A stretch of 64,000 bases of DNA from Streptomyces tailanensis (GCF_008386495.1 NZ_VTHJ01000016.1:22307-86306), one strand, 5' to 3'; counted from the stretch's first letter, positions 7,541 through 16,173 are shown. Numbers and translations: made by a program. The notes: generated from the sequence alone by a model not told the origin.

Positions 7541-8830
7541 ATGGCCCAGGAGACGGTCGGCCATGCTGCTGCGCACCCGGCACCGACCGGACTGCGGATC
7601 CTGGAAGTGGACGCGCTGCGCGGCTTCGCGCTCGGAGGGATCCTCCTTGCGAACGTGCTGGTGATGGCCGGACCCTTCGCACAGACGGGAGGCGGCCCTG
7701 AGGAGACCGGTGCGGACCTGATCGCCCACTGGCTGGTCGCCGCGTTCGTGGAGACGAAGTTCTATCTGCTCTTCTCGTTCCTCTTCGGATACAGCTTTAC
7801 CCTGCAGATGAGCTCGGCGGAACGAGCCGGGGAGTCCTTCGAACCCCGGATGCTGCGCAGGCTGCTCGCACTCTTCCTACTGGGCGTCACGCACGCAGCC
7901 CTCCTGTACACAGGAGACATCCTGACGACCTACGCCCTGCTCGGTCTCATCCTGTTCGCGTCGCGACGTGTACCGCCCGGACGGGCTTGGCGTGCCGCGC
8001 TGTGGTTGTACGGTGTGCTCGCCGTGCTGCTGCTGCTCATCGGTGCCGTGGCGGTGGCCGTTCCCATGACCGGGGTCGAGGCAACGGCAGAAATGCGGGC
8101 GGAGGCAGCAGCGCTGACGGAGGCGTACCGGGGCGATGCCGCCGATGTGATCGCGGCCAACATCCGGGCGTGGCCGGATGTCCTTCTCGGCATGCTGGTC
8201 GCGGGAGGACATGTCACCACCGCCTTCCTGGTGGGATTCGTCGCGGGCAAACGGCAATTACTCGCCGGTGGCGTTCCCACGAACCGCTTGCGGCGGATCT
8301 GCCTAATGGGTGTTGTCATGGGAGTACCCAGCGGCGTCCTCATGGCTCTGGGCACGGTGGGTCCGCTGTCGGACGACTGGGAGGTGACGTCCTTCACCCT
8401 GGGCATGGTCGCCGCGCCGGCCCTGTCCGTCGCGTACGGCAGCGGACTCCTGTTGTGGTTCCGAGCGCCGCGAGGTGCCCGAGTCGCATCCTGGCTTGCT
8501 CCTGCCGGCCGGATGGCCCTCACCAACTATCTGCTGCAGTCGTTGGTCATGGCACTGGTCTTCACCGGGTACGGGCTCGGTCTCTACGGCAGGACGGGTA
8601 ATGCTGCCGCTGTATACGGCGCGCTTGTCCTCTACCTGACGCAGTTGTTCGTCAGTGCCAGGCTGATGCGCCATTATCGCTACGGACCGGTGGAGTGGGC
8701 CCTGCGCGCGATCACCATAGCGGGGCGGCCGGGCCAGCCGACCAGGGCGGAAAGGCCGTCCGGGCTTCGGGACGACCCGGGGACCGCACCTGAGAGCGGA
8801 GCACGGGGGACGACGACCGGATCGAGCTGA
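7541..8830 (+). CDS. DUF418 family membrane protein (TTA codon)
   Basis: 429 residues with the marks of DUF418/YeiB-type proteins: an N-terminal RILEVDALRGFALGGILLANV, several membrane segments, and a C-terminal GRMALTNYLLQS followed by a membrane segment and a YGPVEWALR element. ATG 7541 follows TGGAGG. A TTA codon occurs at 8258-8260. The C-terminal ~40 residues are hydrophilic and probably disordered. DUF418 proteins often lie near antimicrobial-peptide or antibiotic genes, but their reaction is unclear. Here it closes the peptide/ABC cluster. Confidence 0.88.
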   Translation: MAQETVGHAAAHPAPTGLRILEVDALRGFALGGILLANVLVMAGPFAQTGGGPEETGADLIAHWLVAAFVETKFYLLFSFLFGYSFTLQMSSAERAGESFEPRMLRRLLALFLLGVTHAALLYTGDILTTYALLGLILFASRRVPPGRAWRAALWLYGVLAVLLLLIGAVAVAVPMTGVEATAEMRAEAAALTEAYRGDAADVIAANIRAWPDVLLGMLVAGGHVTTAFLVGFVAGKRQLLAGGVPTNRLRRICLMGVVMGVPSGVLMALGTVGPLSDDWEVTSFTLGMVAAPALSVAYGSGLLLWFRAPRGARVASWLAPAGRMALTNYLLQSLVMALVFTGYGLGLYGRTGNAAAVYGALVLYLTQLFVSARLMRHYRYGPVEWALRAITIAGRPGQPTRAERPSGLRDDPGTAPESGARGTTTGSS

Positions 8831-9012
8831 CGTGTGTGTCGCTGTAGCAGGCGCGCACTCTCGCGTGAGGTCCTGCGGACTGCGGCGGAGTGTGTTCTCT
8901 CAGATGGTTCTGCTTGGTACGCAACGGGCGTGGCAGTGGTTGTGTCCTGCGCGAGTGGGCGGTTGGGGGGGAACGTCGGCGCGCGCCCAAGGTCGCGGGC
9001 GGCGTCGTTCGC

Positions 9013-9204
9013 TCACCTTCGAGCCTGCCCCATGTACACCGCGAACGCCGCCCACGCCCCTGGCGTGAGCCGGAGTATTGGCCCGTCCGGGTCCTTGGAG
9101 TCCCGGACGGCGACGGTGCCGGGTATGTTGCGGGCGACCTCGACGCACTGCTGGCCCGCGTCTCCCCCGCTGTAGCTGGACTTGACGAAGTCGAACTCGG
9201 CCAC
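9013..9204 (-). CDS. DUF397 protein
   Basis: 63 residues with the DUF397 pattern: FVKSSYSGG near the start, then CVEVA, VAVRDSKDPDGPILRLTPGAWAAF. Such proteins are encoded next to XRE/DUF5753 regulators throughout Streptomyces. Here the ATG lies 3 bp after the stop of that regulator. In related pairs (BldB/WhiJ-type systems) the small protein modulates the DNA-binding partner; that role is inferred. Confidence 0.9.
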   Translation of the reverse strand: MAEFDFVKSSYSGGDAGQQCVEVARNIPGTVAVRDSKDPDGPILRLTPGAWAAFAVYMGQARR

Positions 9205-9207
9205 TGC

Positions 9208-10089
9208 CTACATCTCCTTGCGAATGGTTTCGATCAGGTGGACCGCATTGCGTTCCGCCAGCCCGACCCGCGCGATCCGGTCGAAAATCCGGCCGTGGCG
9301 GGCCGCGTCCTCTTCGCTCTCCAACCAGAGCGTAGAAGAAGGTACGTCCATATGTACGACATCCAGCGCTCCGGGCTCGGCGAACGAGACAATGGCGAAC
9401 GCACCGATCATGCCGGGGTTGGCTCCAACCAGCCACGGCACAACCTGGATCTTCACCGTGTCCAACGTGGCCACATCAAGCAGATGCCCCAACTGCGCCC
9501 TCATCACGTCACGACCACCGACGAGTTGATGCAGCGCCCCCTCATGGATCACCGCCCACAGTTCCAGCGGGCGTTCTGACCGCAGTCGCGTCTGGCGGGC
9601 CAGCCTCGCCTCCACGAAGGGTTCGATCTGGCTCGGGTCCTCCCACGAACCAGCACCTACCGCCACGGCACGCGCATAGTCCGGCGTCTGCAACAACCCC
9701 GGAATGAAGGCGAGTTCCCAGGTCCGGATGCTGGTGGCGATGTCTTCCAGGGCGACGTACTCGATCATGGCGGGAAGCTGCGGGTACTGATTCCACCACC
9801 CCTTGGCTTTCCGTCTCTCTCGATCCGTCCGCGCCAGCGTCAGCAACCTCTTGATCACCGCTTCGTCAGTCACCCCATACAGGTGACACAGCGCATGGAT
9901 GTCCGGGTCACGCATCGGCACCCCGCCACGCTCCATCTTGGCAACCTTGGCCACCGACGCCGACAGCGCCTCTGCCGCATGAGGCTGTCGCATCCCACGC
10001 GCCTCACGCATACGCAACAGCTCACCGCCCAGTCTGCGAGCCAACACCGTTGACACAGTCTTGCCGCGATCAGGATCCCTGCCTGCCAT
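9208..10089 (-). CDS. XRE-family regulator with DUF5753 domain
   Basis: 293 residues from ATG 10089, preceded by GGGAGGGAAGGCGG. An N-terminal helix-turn-helix (LGGELLRMREARGMRQPHAAEALSASVAKVAKMERG) is followed by the long DUF5753 domain, including the hallmark FIPGLLQTPDYARAV and VIHEGAL segments. It forms an operon with the DUF397 gene and is divergent from an anti-sigma-like ATPase. A near-equivalent set occurs at 44.9-46.7 kb. Confidence 0.92.
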   Translation of the reverse strand: MAGRDPDRGKTVSTVLARRLGGELLRMREARGMRQPHAAEALSASVAKVAKMERGGVPMRDPDIHALCHLYGVTDEAVIKRLLTLARTDRERRKAKGWWNQYPQLPAMIEYVALEDIATSIRTWELAFIPGLLQTPDYARAVAVGAGSWEDPSQIEPFVEARLARQTRLRSERPLELWAVIHEGALHQLVGGRDVMRAQLGHLLDVATLDTVKIQVVPWLVGANPGMIGAFAIVSFAEPGALDVVHMDVPSSTLWLESEEDAARHGRIFDRIARVGLAERNAVHLIETIRKEM

Positions 10090-10352
10090 TCCGCCTTCCC
10101 TCCCGCCGAGTTGGTCACAGTCTGTGGCGCCACGGTACTGCGAGCGAGCAGCCTCAGTAAATCTTTCTGGCAAAGAGCTTGCTGCCATCCCGGCACGATG
10201 GCTACGGTTAGTGCCCAATCGCCCACTCAGCGAAACCAGTTGGCGGAAGTGCACCACGCTGCCCAAACCGGGGCCGCACAGCAGAGCCACCTCCCCCACC
10301 CACCTGGCGTCCGCCGCGGGCACCCTCGCCCCGCACAAGGAGGTGCGCTCCC

Positions 10353-10799
10353 ATGACCGACTCCTGTCCTCCCCGCCACCCCAAAGGTCTCAAGACCTAC
10401 GACCGTTACGACGCCGTCAGCTACACCCCGCTCCCCCGCAATATCCCCCTCGCCCGCAGACACGTCGCCCGCCTCGCCGTCGACTGGGGGCACCCCGACG
10501 TCGCTGGCGACGCGGCGCTGCTGACGAGCGAGTTGTGCACGAACGCCCTGCTGCACGGGTGTCTGCGGGACCGCCTGTTCCGGGTGGAGACGTCCCTCAC
10601 CGGCACTGCCCTGCGCGTCGCCGTGACCGACCCACGAGGCGAGCGGCTTCCGCACCCCCGCCCCTCCGCCACCGACGACCAGTCTGGCCGGGGCCTGGTC
10701 ATCGTCCGCACGCTCGCCAACCGCTGGTCCGTGGAGAAGCTCACAGTGGGCAAGACGATTTGGGCGGAGCTGGACATTCGGGGGGCGACGCATGCGTAG
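10353..10799 (+). CDS. ATP-binding anti-sigma-like protein (HATPase)
   Basis: 148 residues with a GHKL/HATPase fold: the N-box region DAALLTSELCTNALLHG, a G1-like VTDPRG, and a G2-like GRGLVIVRTLANRW. The layout matches the RsbW/SpoIIAB-type regulatory kinases abundant in Streptomyces, without a histidine-kinase dimerisation domain. It is divergent from the XRE/DUF397 pair, a recurring arrangement in the genus. The regulated partner is not identifiable. Confidence 0.88.
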   Translation: MTDSCPPRHPKGLKTYDRYDAVSYTPLPRNIPLARRHVARLAVDWGHPDVAGDAALLTSELCTNALLHGCLRDRLFRVETSLTGTALRVAVTDPRGERLPHPRPSATDDQSGRGLVIVRTLANRWSVEKLTVGKTIWAELDIRGATHA

Positions 10800-10863
10800 T
10801 CTGCTCGGCCGTCTGCGAAGGTGCCGCAGCGGTACCTTGGCCGCACGGCGAAAGGAGACGCAC

Positions 10864-11211
10864 ATGGCGGAGGAGTGGCAGGACGCGGTGGCCGAGGCCT
10901 TGGAGGTCACCGGCTTCACGGGCGAGGTCGTCCAGCGAACCGTGGACGGAATCGGGGCTGTCCTGCGACTCGACCACCGTGCCGAGTTCTACACGGAGCT
11001 GGGCGCGCTGGCCGACTCCGGCGGCTTCGACGCGTTCCTCAATCACTGGTGGACCCAGGCACTCGCGGACTCGGCGGCGGACCCAGACGCCCGTGAGCAA
11101 GCAATCGACTTCGCCGACGTGGCCGTGTCCTTGTACACACGCGCCATGGGCGGCCCCACGTCCACGCAGGCCGAGATCGAAGCCCTCGTCACGGGAGCGA
11201 AAACCTCTTGA
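10864..11211 (+). CDS. Putative antitoxin of RelE-type pair
   Basis: 115 residues, acidic, beginning MAEEWQDAVAEALEVTG. ATG 10864 follows AAGGAG; an upstream ATG at 10792 lacks a good ribosome site. I recognise no classic antitoxin DNA-binding fold. The stop codon overlaps the TTG start of the RelE-like gene (TTGA), and the order antitoxin then toxin is standard. The function is inferred from position. Confidence 0.65.
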   Translation: MAEEWQDAVAEALEVTGFTGEVVQRTVDGIGAVLRLDHRAEFYTELGALADSGGFDAFLNHWWTQALADSAADPDAREQAIDFADVAVSLYTRAMGGPTSTQAEIEALVTGAKTS

Positions 11212-11462
11212 GCTACACCATCATCTGGGAAAGGCCTGCTTCCGAAGGCCTCAAGCGGCTCAGGACCCGTGACGGCGACGCCGTGAAGGCACTCCTCAAA
11301 GCGATCAACGCGCTTGCAGACGATCCGGAGCCCGCCGCGAGCAGCAAGCTCGGCGGCACCAGCCTGCGGAGATTACGCGTCGGCGTCTACCGGGCCACCT
11401 ACGAGATCGACGGCTCCACAGTTTCGATCAAGATCCTCATGGTCGGCAGCACACCTCTCTGA
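11208..11462 (+). CDS. RelE/ParE-type toxin
   Basis: 84 residues with the RelE pattern: YTIIWERPASEGLKRL at the start, ALADDPEPA in the middle, LRRLRVGVYRATYEI and a final beta strand VSIKILMVGS. Known RelE toxins are ribosome-dependent mRNA nucleases that fold against an antitoxin. The TTG start overlaps the preceding gene by 4 bp, so toxin translation should depend on antitoxin translation. A clear terminator follows. Confidence 0.85.
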   Translation: MSYTIIWERPASEGLKRLRTRDGDAVKALLKAINALADDPEPAASSKLGGTSLRRLRVGVYRATYEIDGSTVSIKILMVGSTPL

Positions 11463-11477
11463 CCACATCAAAGAAGC

Positions 11478-11514
11478 GGGCTGCCCCCACCGCAGGAGTC
11501 GACGGGGGCAGCCC
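11478..11514 (+). terminator. Terminator after toxin-antitoxin pair
   Basis: GGGCTGCCCCC (11478-11488) pairs perfectly with GGGGGCAGCCC (11504-11514) across a 15-nt loop, 15 bp after the toxin stop codon. The T-run is poor, as is usual in this genus. Confidence 0.75.
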
Positions 11515-11631
11515 TCTCGCCGTAGCCCCGCCATGTGGCCCGGAAGGACGGCCCGGAGCGTGATTCCTCGCGTGAACTGGCGGAAACCAGCCGGTGATCT
11601 GCGTGTTACGCCTCACACTTAACGTCGGGCC

Positions 11632-13173
11632 ATGGCGGACATATTTGACGCGTACGCGTTGGCCGACGCGTGGGACGAGATGTTTGAGCGGCCGGGTGAG
11701 GTCAGGACCGCCTATGAGCCGGTACTGGCCGCCCTGCAGCCCATCGAACCGGCCGAACTGAGGTTCAGGGCGGACCAGATGGCCCGTGCGTTCACGGACC
11801 GGGGTGTGACATACGCCTTCGCGGGCGAGGAACGACCATGGCCGCTGGACCTGGTGCCGCGGATCCTGGACGCGCTGGAGTGGGACCTCATCCAGCGCGG
11901 GGTCGCCCAGCGCGTACGGGCGCTGGAGGCGTACCTCGCGGACGCGTACGGGCCGTGCCGGGCCTTCGAGGACGGTGTCGTGCCCTGGCGGCTGCTCCTC
12001 AACTCCGCCCATTTCCATAGGGCGGCGCACGGGGTCGAGCCCCCAGGAGGCGTCCGCATCCATGTCGCCGGCATCGACCTCGTACGCGACGAGGCGGGCG
12101 ACTTCCGGGTGCTGGAGGACAACGTCCGGGTGCCGTCCGGCGTGTCGTACGTCATCGAGAACCGGCGTGCGATGACCCGGGTGTTCCCGTCCCTGTTCGC
12201 CGAGCAGCATGTGCTGCCGGTGGACGGCTACGCGCAGAAGCTGCTCGCCGCGCTCCGGGCCGCCGCGCCCGGCGGGATCGGGGATCCGCGGGTCGTCGTG
12301 CTCACCCCCGGCCCGAACAACGCCGCCTACTTCGAACACGCCCTGCTGGCCCGGCTGATGGGTGTGCAGCTGGTCGAGGGGCACGATCTGGTGTGCCGGG
12401 GAAACCGGGTGTGGATGCGGACGACACGCGGCGAGATGCCCGTCCATGTCGTATACCGGCGGCTCGACGACGACTTCCTCGATCCGCTGCACTTCCGGCC
12501 CGACTCGGTGATCGGCTGCCCGGGCATCATGAGCGCCGCGATGGCGGGCAACGTCACGCTGGCCAACGCGGTCGGCAACGGCATCGCCGACGACAAGCTG
12601 CTCTACACGTACGTACCGGATCTGATCCGCTACTACCTCGGTGAGGAACCGATTCTCCCGAATGTGGAGTCGTTCCGGCCGGACGAGCCAGGGCAGTTGG
12701 ACGCGGTGCTCGACCAGATCGACCGACTCGTCATCAAGCCCGTCGACGGGGCAGGCGGTCAGGGCATCGTGATCGGTCCGAAGGCCGACCGCGAGACCCT
12801 GGAACGCACCCGTGAGGCCGTCATCGCCGACCCCCGCGGCTGGATCGCCCAGCGGCCCGTCGCCCTCTCCACCTCCCCGACCCTCGCCGGCGAACGCATG
12901 GCCCCGCGCCACATCGACCTGCGCCCCTTCGCCGTGAACGACGGCGACGAGGTGTGGGTGCTCCCCGGCGGCCTCACCCGTGTGGCGCTCCAGGAGGGCA
13001 ACCTCATCGTCAACTCCAGCCAGGGCGGCGGCTCCAAGGACACCTGGGTGCTCGCCGAGGGCCCCGCCGAGCAGCGGTACGAGGAGGCCCACGGCCCGCT
13101 GGAGAAGGCGCCGCGCCAGCTCGGACCGGACGGCGCCGGCACGCTCGTACAGGAAGGGGCCCAACAGCAGTGA
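11632..13173 (+). CDS. Circularly permuted ATP-grasp protein (DUF404/DUF407)
   Basis: 513 residues. The core includes RVLEDNVRVPSGVSYVIENR, YFEHALLARLMGVQLVEG, and VIKPVDGAGGQGIVIG, as in type 2 circularly permuted ATP-grasp proteins. These are predicted to form amide or peptide bonds using ATP. It starts a tight three-gene operon with an alpha-E protein and a transglutaminase-like protein, overlapping the next gene by 4 bp (GTGA). Aravind and colleagues proposed such operons make or process a small peptide or tag; the product is unknown. Confidence 0.92.
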   Translation: MADIFDAYALADAWDEMFERPGEVRTAYEPVLAALQPIEPAELRFRADQMARAFTDRGVTYAFAGEERPWPLDLVPRILDALEWDLIQRGVAQRVRALEAYLADAYGPCRAFEDGVVPWRLLLNSAHFHRAAHGVEPPGGVRIHVAGIDLVRDEAGDFRVLEDNVRVPSGVSYVIENRRAMTRVFPSLFAEQHVLPVDGYAQKLLAALRAAAPGGIGDPRVVVLTPGPNNAAYFEHALLARLMGVQLVEGHDLVCRGNRVWMRTTRGEMPVHVVYRRLDDDFLDPLHFRPDSVIGCPGIMSAAMAGNVTLANAVGNGIADDKLLYTYVPDLIRYYLGEEPILPNVESFRPDEPGQLDAVLDQIDRLVIKPVDGAGGQGIVIGPKADRETLERTREAVIADPRGWIAQRPVALSTSPTLAGERMAPRHIDLRPFAVNDGDEVWVLPGGLTRVALQEGNLIVNSSQGGGSKDTWVLAEGPAEQRYEEAHGPLEKAPRQLGPDGAGTLVQEGAQQQ

Positions 13174-14105
13174 ACGACGTGATCCTCTCCCGGATAGCGG
13201 AGGCCCTGACCTGGACGGGCCGGTACGTGGAGCGCGCCGACGCGACCGGCCGCATCCTCGACGCCTACCTCCACCGCCTCCTGGAAGACCCCTGGCGCGA
13301 CGAGGACGCGGCCTGCCGCTCGCTGTACGCGATCCTCGGCGTGGACGCGCCCGGCCGGCACTGCGACATGCAGCAGGTGCTGGACCAGCTGGCGTTCGAC
13401 GCCCGGTCGACGGGGTCGATCGAGGGCGCGCTCGGGGCGGCCCGCCTCAACGCCCGCAGCGCCCGTGAGGCCGTCTCCTCCGAGATGTGGGAGTGCCTCA
13501 ACTCCACCTGGCACGCGCTCGCCGACCAGCGGACGGCCGCGCGCCGCACGGGTGGCCCGTACGCGTATCTGGAGCTGGTACGACGCCGGGCGGCCCTCTT
13601 CTTCGGCCTCGCCGACTCCACCATGAGCCGCGACGACAGCTGGCGCTTCGTCGTCCTCGGCCGCAGCCTGGAGCGGGTGGACATGACCGTACGGCTGCTG
13701 TCGGTGCGGGTGCTGGACGCGGCGCACGCGCCCGACTGGCCGACCCTGCTGAGCGCGAGCGGCGCCGACGAGGCGTACGCGCGCGTGCACGGCGGCTTCG
13801 GCGACAGCCCCAAGGTCGCCGAATTCCTGCTCCTGGACCGCGACTTCCCGCGCTCGGCGCTGCACGCCCTCACCACGGCGGAGGAGTGCCTGGCGGCGCT
13901 GGGCCGCCCCCGCCAGGACCCGGCCCGCCGCCCGATCGGCGCCCTGCGCACCCATCTCGAATACCTCGACTCCGAGGCCCTGGAGGCCGGACTGCCCACG
14001 CTGCTGCGGGACTTGCAGCAGGCGTGCATGGCGTCGGCGGAGGCCGTCGCCGAGAAGTTCTTCCCGTACCAAGGTCCCGTCGAGTGGGCCCAGGAAGGAG
14101 CGTGA
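13170..14105 (+). CDS. Alpha-E domain protein (DUF403)
   Basis: 311 residues from GTG 13170, inside the end of the ATP-grasp gene. The start ILSRIAEALTWTGRYVERADATGRILD and the all-helical composition are typical of the alpha-E domain that always accompanies this ATP-grasp type. The end YQGPVEW is near-standard. Its role in the complex is unproven. The transglutaminase-like gene follows within about 10 bp. Confidence 0.92.
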   Translation: MNDVILSRIAEALTWTGRYVERADATGRILDAYLHRLLEDPWRDEDAACRSLYAILGVDAPGRHCDMQQVLDQLAFDARSTGSIEGALGAARLNARSAREAVSSEMWECLNSTWHALADQRTAARRTGGPYAYLELVRRRAALFFGLADSTMSRDDSWRFVVLGRSLERVDMTVRLLSVRVLDAAHAPDWPTLLSASGADEAYARVHGGFGDSPKVAEFLLLDRDFPRSALHALTTAEECLAALGRPRQDPARRPIGALRTHLEYLDSEALEAGLPTLLRDLQQACMASAEAVAEKFFPYQGPVEWAQEGA

Positions 14106-14113
14106 GGACGGCC

Positions 14114-14956
14114 ATGGTTCGCCGACTGCGCATCAAGCACACCACCCGCGTCGCGTACGCCCAGCCCGCGGCCTCCTCGCACAACGAGGTCCGCATGACC
14201 CCGCTGACGCTTCCCGGCCAGACCACCCTGGACGCGCGGATCCTCGTCAACCCGTCCACACCCACCTGGTCGTACTGGGACTACTGGGGCACCCAGGTCA
14301 CCGGCTTCGACCTGATCGACCCCCACTCCACCCTGACGATCACCGCGTCCAGCCTGGTGGAGACGGCCCCGCCGGAGCCGCCGGAGCCCGCGCCGGCGTG
14401 GGCGGAGGTCGTAGCGGCGAGCGCCGACTCCCGCCTCCTGGAGTACCTGACGCCGACCAGTCGTACGACACTCCCGGCGGACCTGCTGGACAAGGCCCGG
14501 GCAGCGGCGGACGGCCTCGACGTCCACGAGACCGCGGTCGCCGTGTCGTCGATGGTCGCCGACCACGTCTCGTACGTGCCGGGCGCGACCGGCGTCCACA
14601 CCAGCGCGAGCGAGGCGTGGGACCAGGGCGCCGGCGTCTGCCAGGACATCGCCCACCTCACGCTCGGCATGCTCCGCGGCCTCGGCCTGCCCGCCCGCTA
14701 CATCTCCGGCTACCTCCACCCCGAACGCGAGGCCGAACTCCACCGCCCCGTCGCCGGCCAGAGCCACGCCTGGATCGAGTACTGGGCGGGTGACTGGACC
14801 GGCTACGACCCGACGAACCGCGTCCGCGCCGACGAGTCCCATGTGGTGGTGGGCCGCGGCCGGGACTACGACGACGTGACCCCGCACAAGGGAATCTACC
14901 GGGGGGTGCCCGGGGGGCCACCGGAGGTGACGATCGAGTTCACGCGGGTGGCTTGA
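14114..14956 (+). CDS. Transglutaminase-like protease-fold protein
   Basis: 280 residues from ATG 14114; GTG 14102, overlapping the previous stop, is an alternative. It has the N-terminal beta domain (RLRIKHTTRVAYAQPA..SHNEVRM) and a catalytic core with Cys in GAGVCQDIAHL, His in GQSHAWIEYW and Asp in GYDPTNR. It is the third member of the ATP-grasp/alpha-E operon and is presumed to hydrolyse or transfer the peptide bonds made by its partner. Confidence 0.92.
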   Translation: MVRRLRIKHTTRVAYAQPAASSHNEVRMTPLTLPGQTTLDARILVNPSTPTWSYWDYWGTQVTGFDLIDPHSTLTITASSLVETAPPEPPEPAPAWAEVVAASADSRLLEYLTPTSRTTLPADLLDKARAAADGLDVHETAVAVSSMVADHVSYVPGATGVHTSASEAWDQGAGVCQDIAHLTLGMLRGLGLPARYISGYLHPEREAELHRPVAGQSHAWIEYWAGDWTGYDPTNRVRADESHVVVGRGRDYDDVTPHKGIYRGVPGGPPEVTIEFTRVA

Positions 14957-14992
14957 GTCGGGTCAGGTCTCGGTGATGGGCGGTGGCGGGCG

Positions 14993-15508
14993 TCAGGAGT
15001 CGGTCGAATCGTCCGACGGCCGTACGTAGTTGGTCAGTACGCAGCCGCCCTCGGCCTCGACCCGGGTGAACCCCTCCGGGGTCTGCATGCCCGGGTTGCA
15101 GTCGAGGAGCATCAGGCCCTTGTCGAGGAAGGTCTGGATGTAGTCGTTGTCCACGTCGAGGGCGAAGTCCATCCCGACCAGCAGGGGGTCGTCCTCGTTC
15201 TCGTCGATGAGCGCCACGTCCTTCTGGAACTGGGTCATGTCGCTGACGTGCATGAAATCGATGTCCCCGTCGTCAGCGAGCTCGCACTCGCCGCCGCCGT
15301 CGAGGGCGGTGCTCACCTCGTTCTTGATCAGCGCAATCTCGCCGGACGAGAAGTAGTCGGTGTCGGTGCAGCCGCCGACGTTCTTGTCCACATAGCTCGC
15401 CACCCCCTCGGTGTTCGAGGCCATGGGCAACTCGACCTCGTCACCGCAGGCGGTGAGGGTCAGGGCGAAGAGAAGGACACAGGCGGAGGCGGACAAGCGG
15501 GTACGCAC
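14993..15508 (-). CDS. Lipoprotein with C-terminal GCVLTNY module
   Basis: 171 residues from GTG 15508, preceded by AAGGAA. Residues 1-20 form a lipoprotein signal with lipobox LTAC. The body is acidic with several cysteines. The last ~35 residues (DCNPGMQTPEGFTRVEAEGGCVLTNY) closely resemble two much smaller proteins in the secretion-like locus, at 26335-26517 and 36582-36713. The function is unknown. It is convergent with the transglutaminase gene. Confidence 0.75.
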   Translation of the reverse strand: MRTRLSASACVLLFALTLTACGDEVELPMASNTEGVASYVDKNVGGCTDTDYFSSGEIALIKNEVSTALDGGGECELADDGDIDFMHVSDMTQFQKDVALIDENEDDPLLVGMDFALDVDNDYIQTFLDKGLMLLDCNPGMQTPEGFTRVEAEGGCVLTNYVRPSDDSTDS

Positions 15509-15740
15509 GGGGGTTCCTTGGGTGATCGAGCGGAGTGAGGGGTGGGAGGTGGAAAGCGGGGAGTGGTGAGCGGGGATCAGGAGGCCGTCAGCGCAGAGGA
15601 GGGGAAGCGTCGGCGGTGGTGAGGCGCCGTGTCCGGCGGGTGCGTCGACGACGGGTACGGGGACGGGGATGTCCTCGGCGAGACACTTCCGGGTACGGGG
15701 ATCCAGGGCGAGGCCGGTCCGGATGCCGTCCTCGGCGGCC

Positions 15741-15890
15741 GTCAGGCCGTGGAGAACCCGACCGGCCGTCGTCAGGCCGTGGAGGACCCGACCGGCCGTC
15801 GTCAGGCCGTGGAGGACCCGACCGGCCCTCGTCAGGCCGTGGAGGACCCGACCGGCCCTCGTCAGGCCGTGGAGGACCCGACCGGCGGTC
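15741..15890. repeat. Five tandem copies of a 30-bp unit
   Basis: Units start at 15741, 15771, 15801, 15831 and 15861. Each begins GTCAGGCCGTGGAGGACCCG and ends ACCGGCC(G/C)TC, with at most a few differences. On the minus strand the unit would read as the decapeptide GRVLHGLT(R/T)A in one phase, but no credible gene contains it. Variable copy number between strains is likely. Confidence 0.9.
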
Positions 15891-15943
15891 TTCTCCATGC
15901 CGTTGCCGTCGGCGGCGTCCGAGCGGCGGACGCCGTGACGCGT

Positions 15944-15975
15944 GAGCAGCGCCGGCGGGAGTGCCGGCGCTGCTC
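15944..15975. terminator. 13-bp perfect hairpin
   Basis: GAGCAGCGCCGGC (15944-15956) and GCCGGCGCTGCTC (15963-15975) flank the 6-nt loop GGGAGT. It lies about 200 bp downstream of the sugar-binding-protein gene (minus strand) and could end that transcript. Confidence 0.65.
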
Positions 15976-16173
15976 TGGTGATCGCCGTGCGGCGTGTTGT
16001 GCGCGCACGTGGCTTCGTTATGGCCCCGTTGGTCGGCATCCGACAGTCGCCCCCCGTGATCACGACATGACAGACGGCTACCTTAGACCATGCCGTGATC
16101 TTGGTACGAGGATTTCGCGGGCCTCCACAGGATCTGCCCGAGAGTCCGGCCGGAAGCCGGGGGCAGGGTGGTT

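Larger units (their letters stand above)
15509..16173. other. Non-coding stretch with repeat and hairpin
   Basis: This 665-bp space separates two minus-strand genes. It holds the five-copy 30-bp tandem repeat and the 13-bp hairpin listed separately. Open frames run through the repeat in several phases because the unit is a multiple of three, but none has a ribosome site or recognisable product. The promoter of the lipoprotein gene should lie near its left end. Confidence 0.45.

Noticed and set aside
15741..15890. CRISPR array
   Set aside because: The 30-bp units are directly adjacent with no unique spacers, and no cas genes are present.
15509..16063. Longer reading of the lipoprotein gene that would include the 30-bp repeat as a decapeptide array
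   Set aside because: The lipobox signal and ribosome site place the start at 15508; the repeat lies upstream in non-coding DNA.
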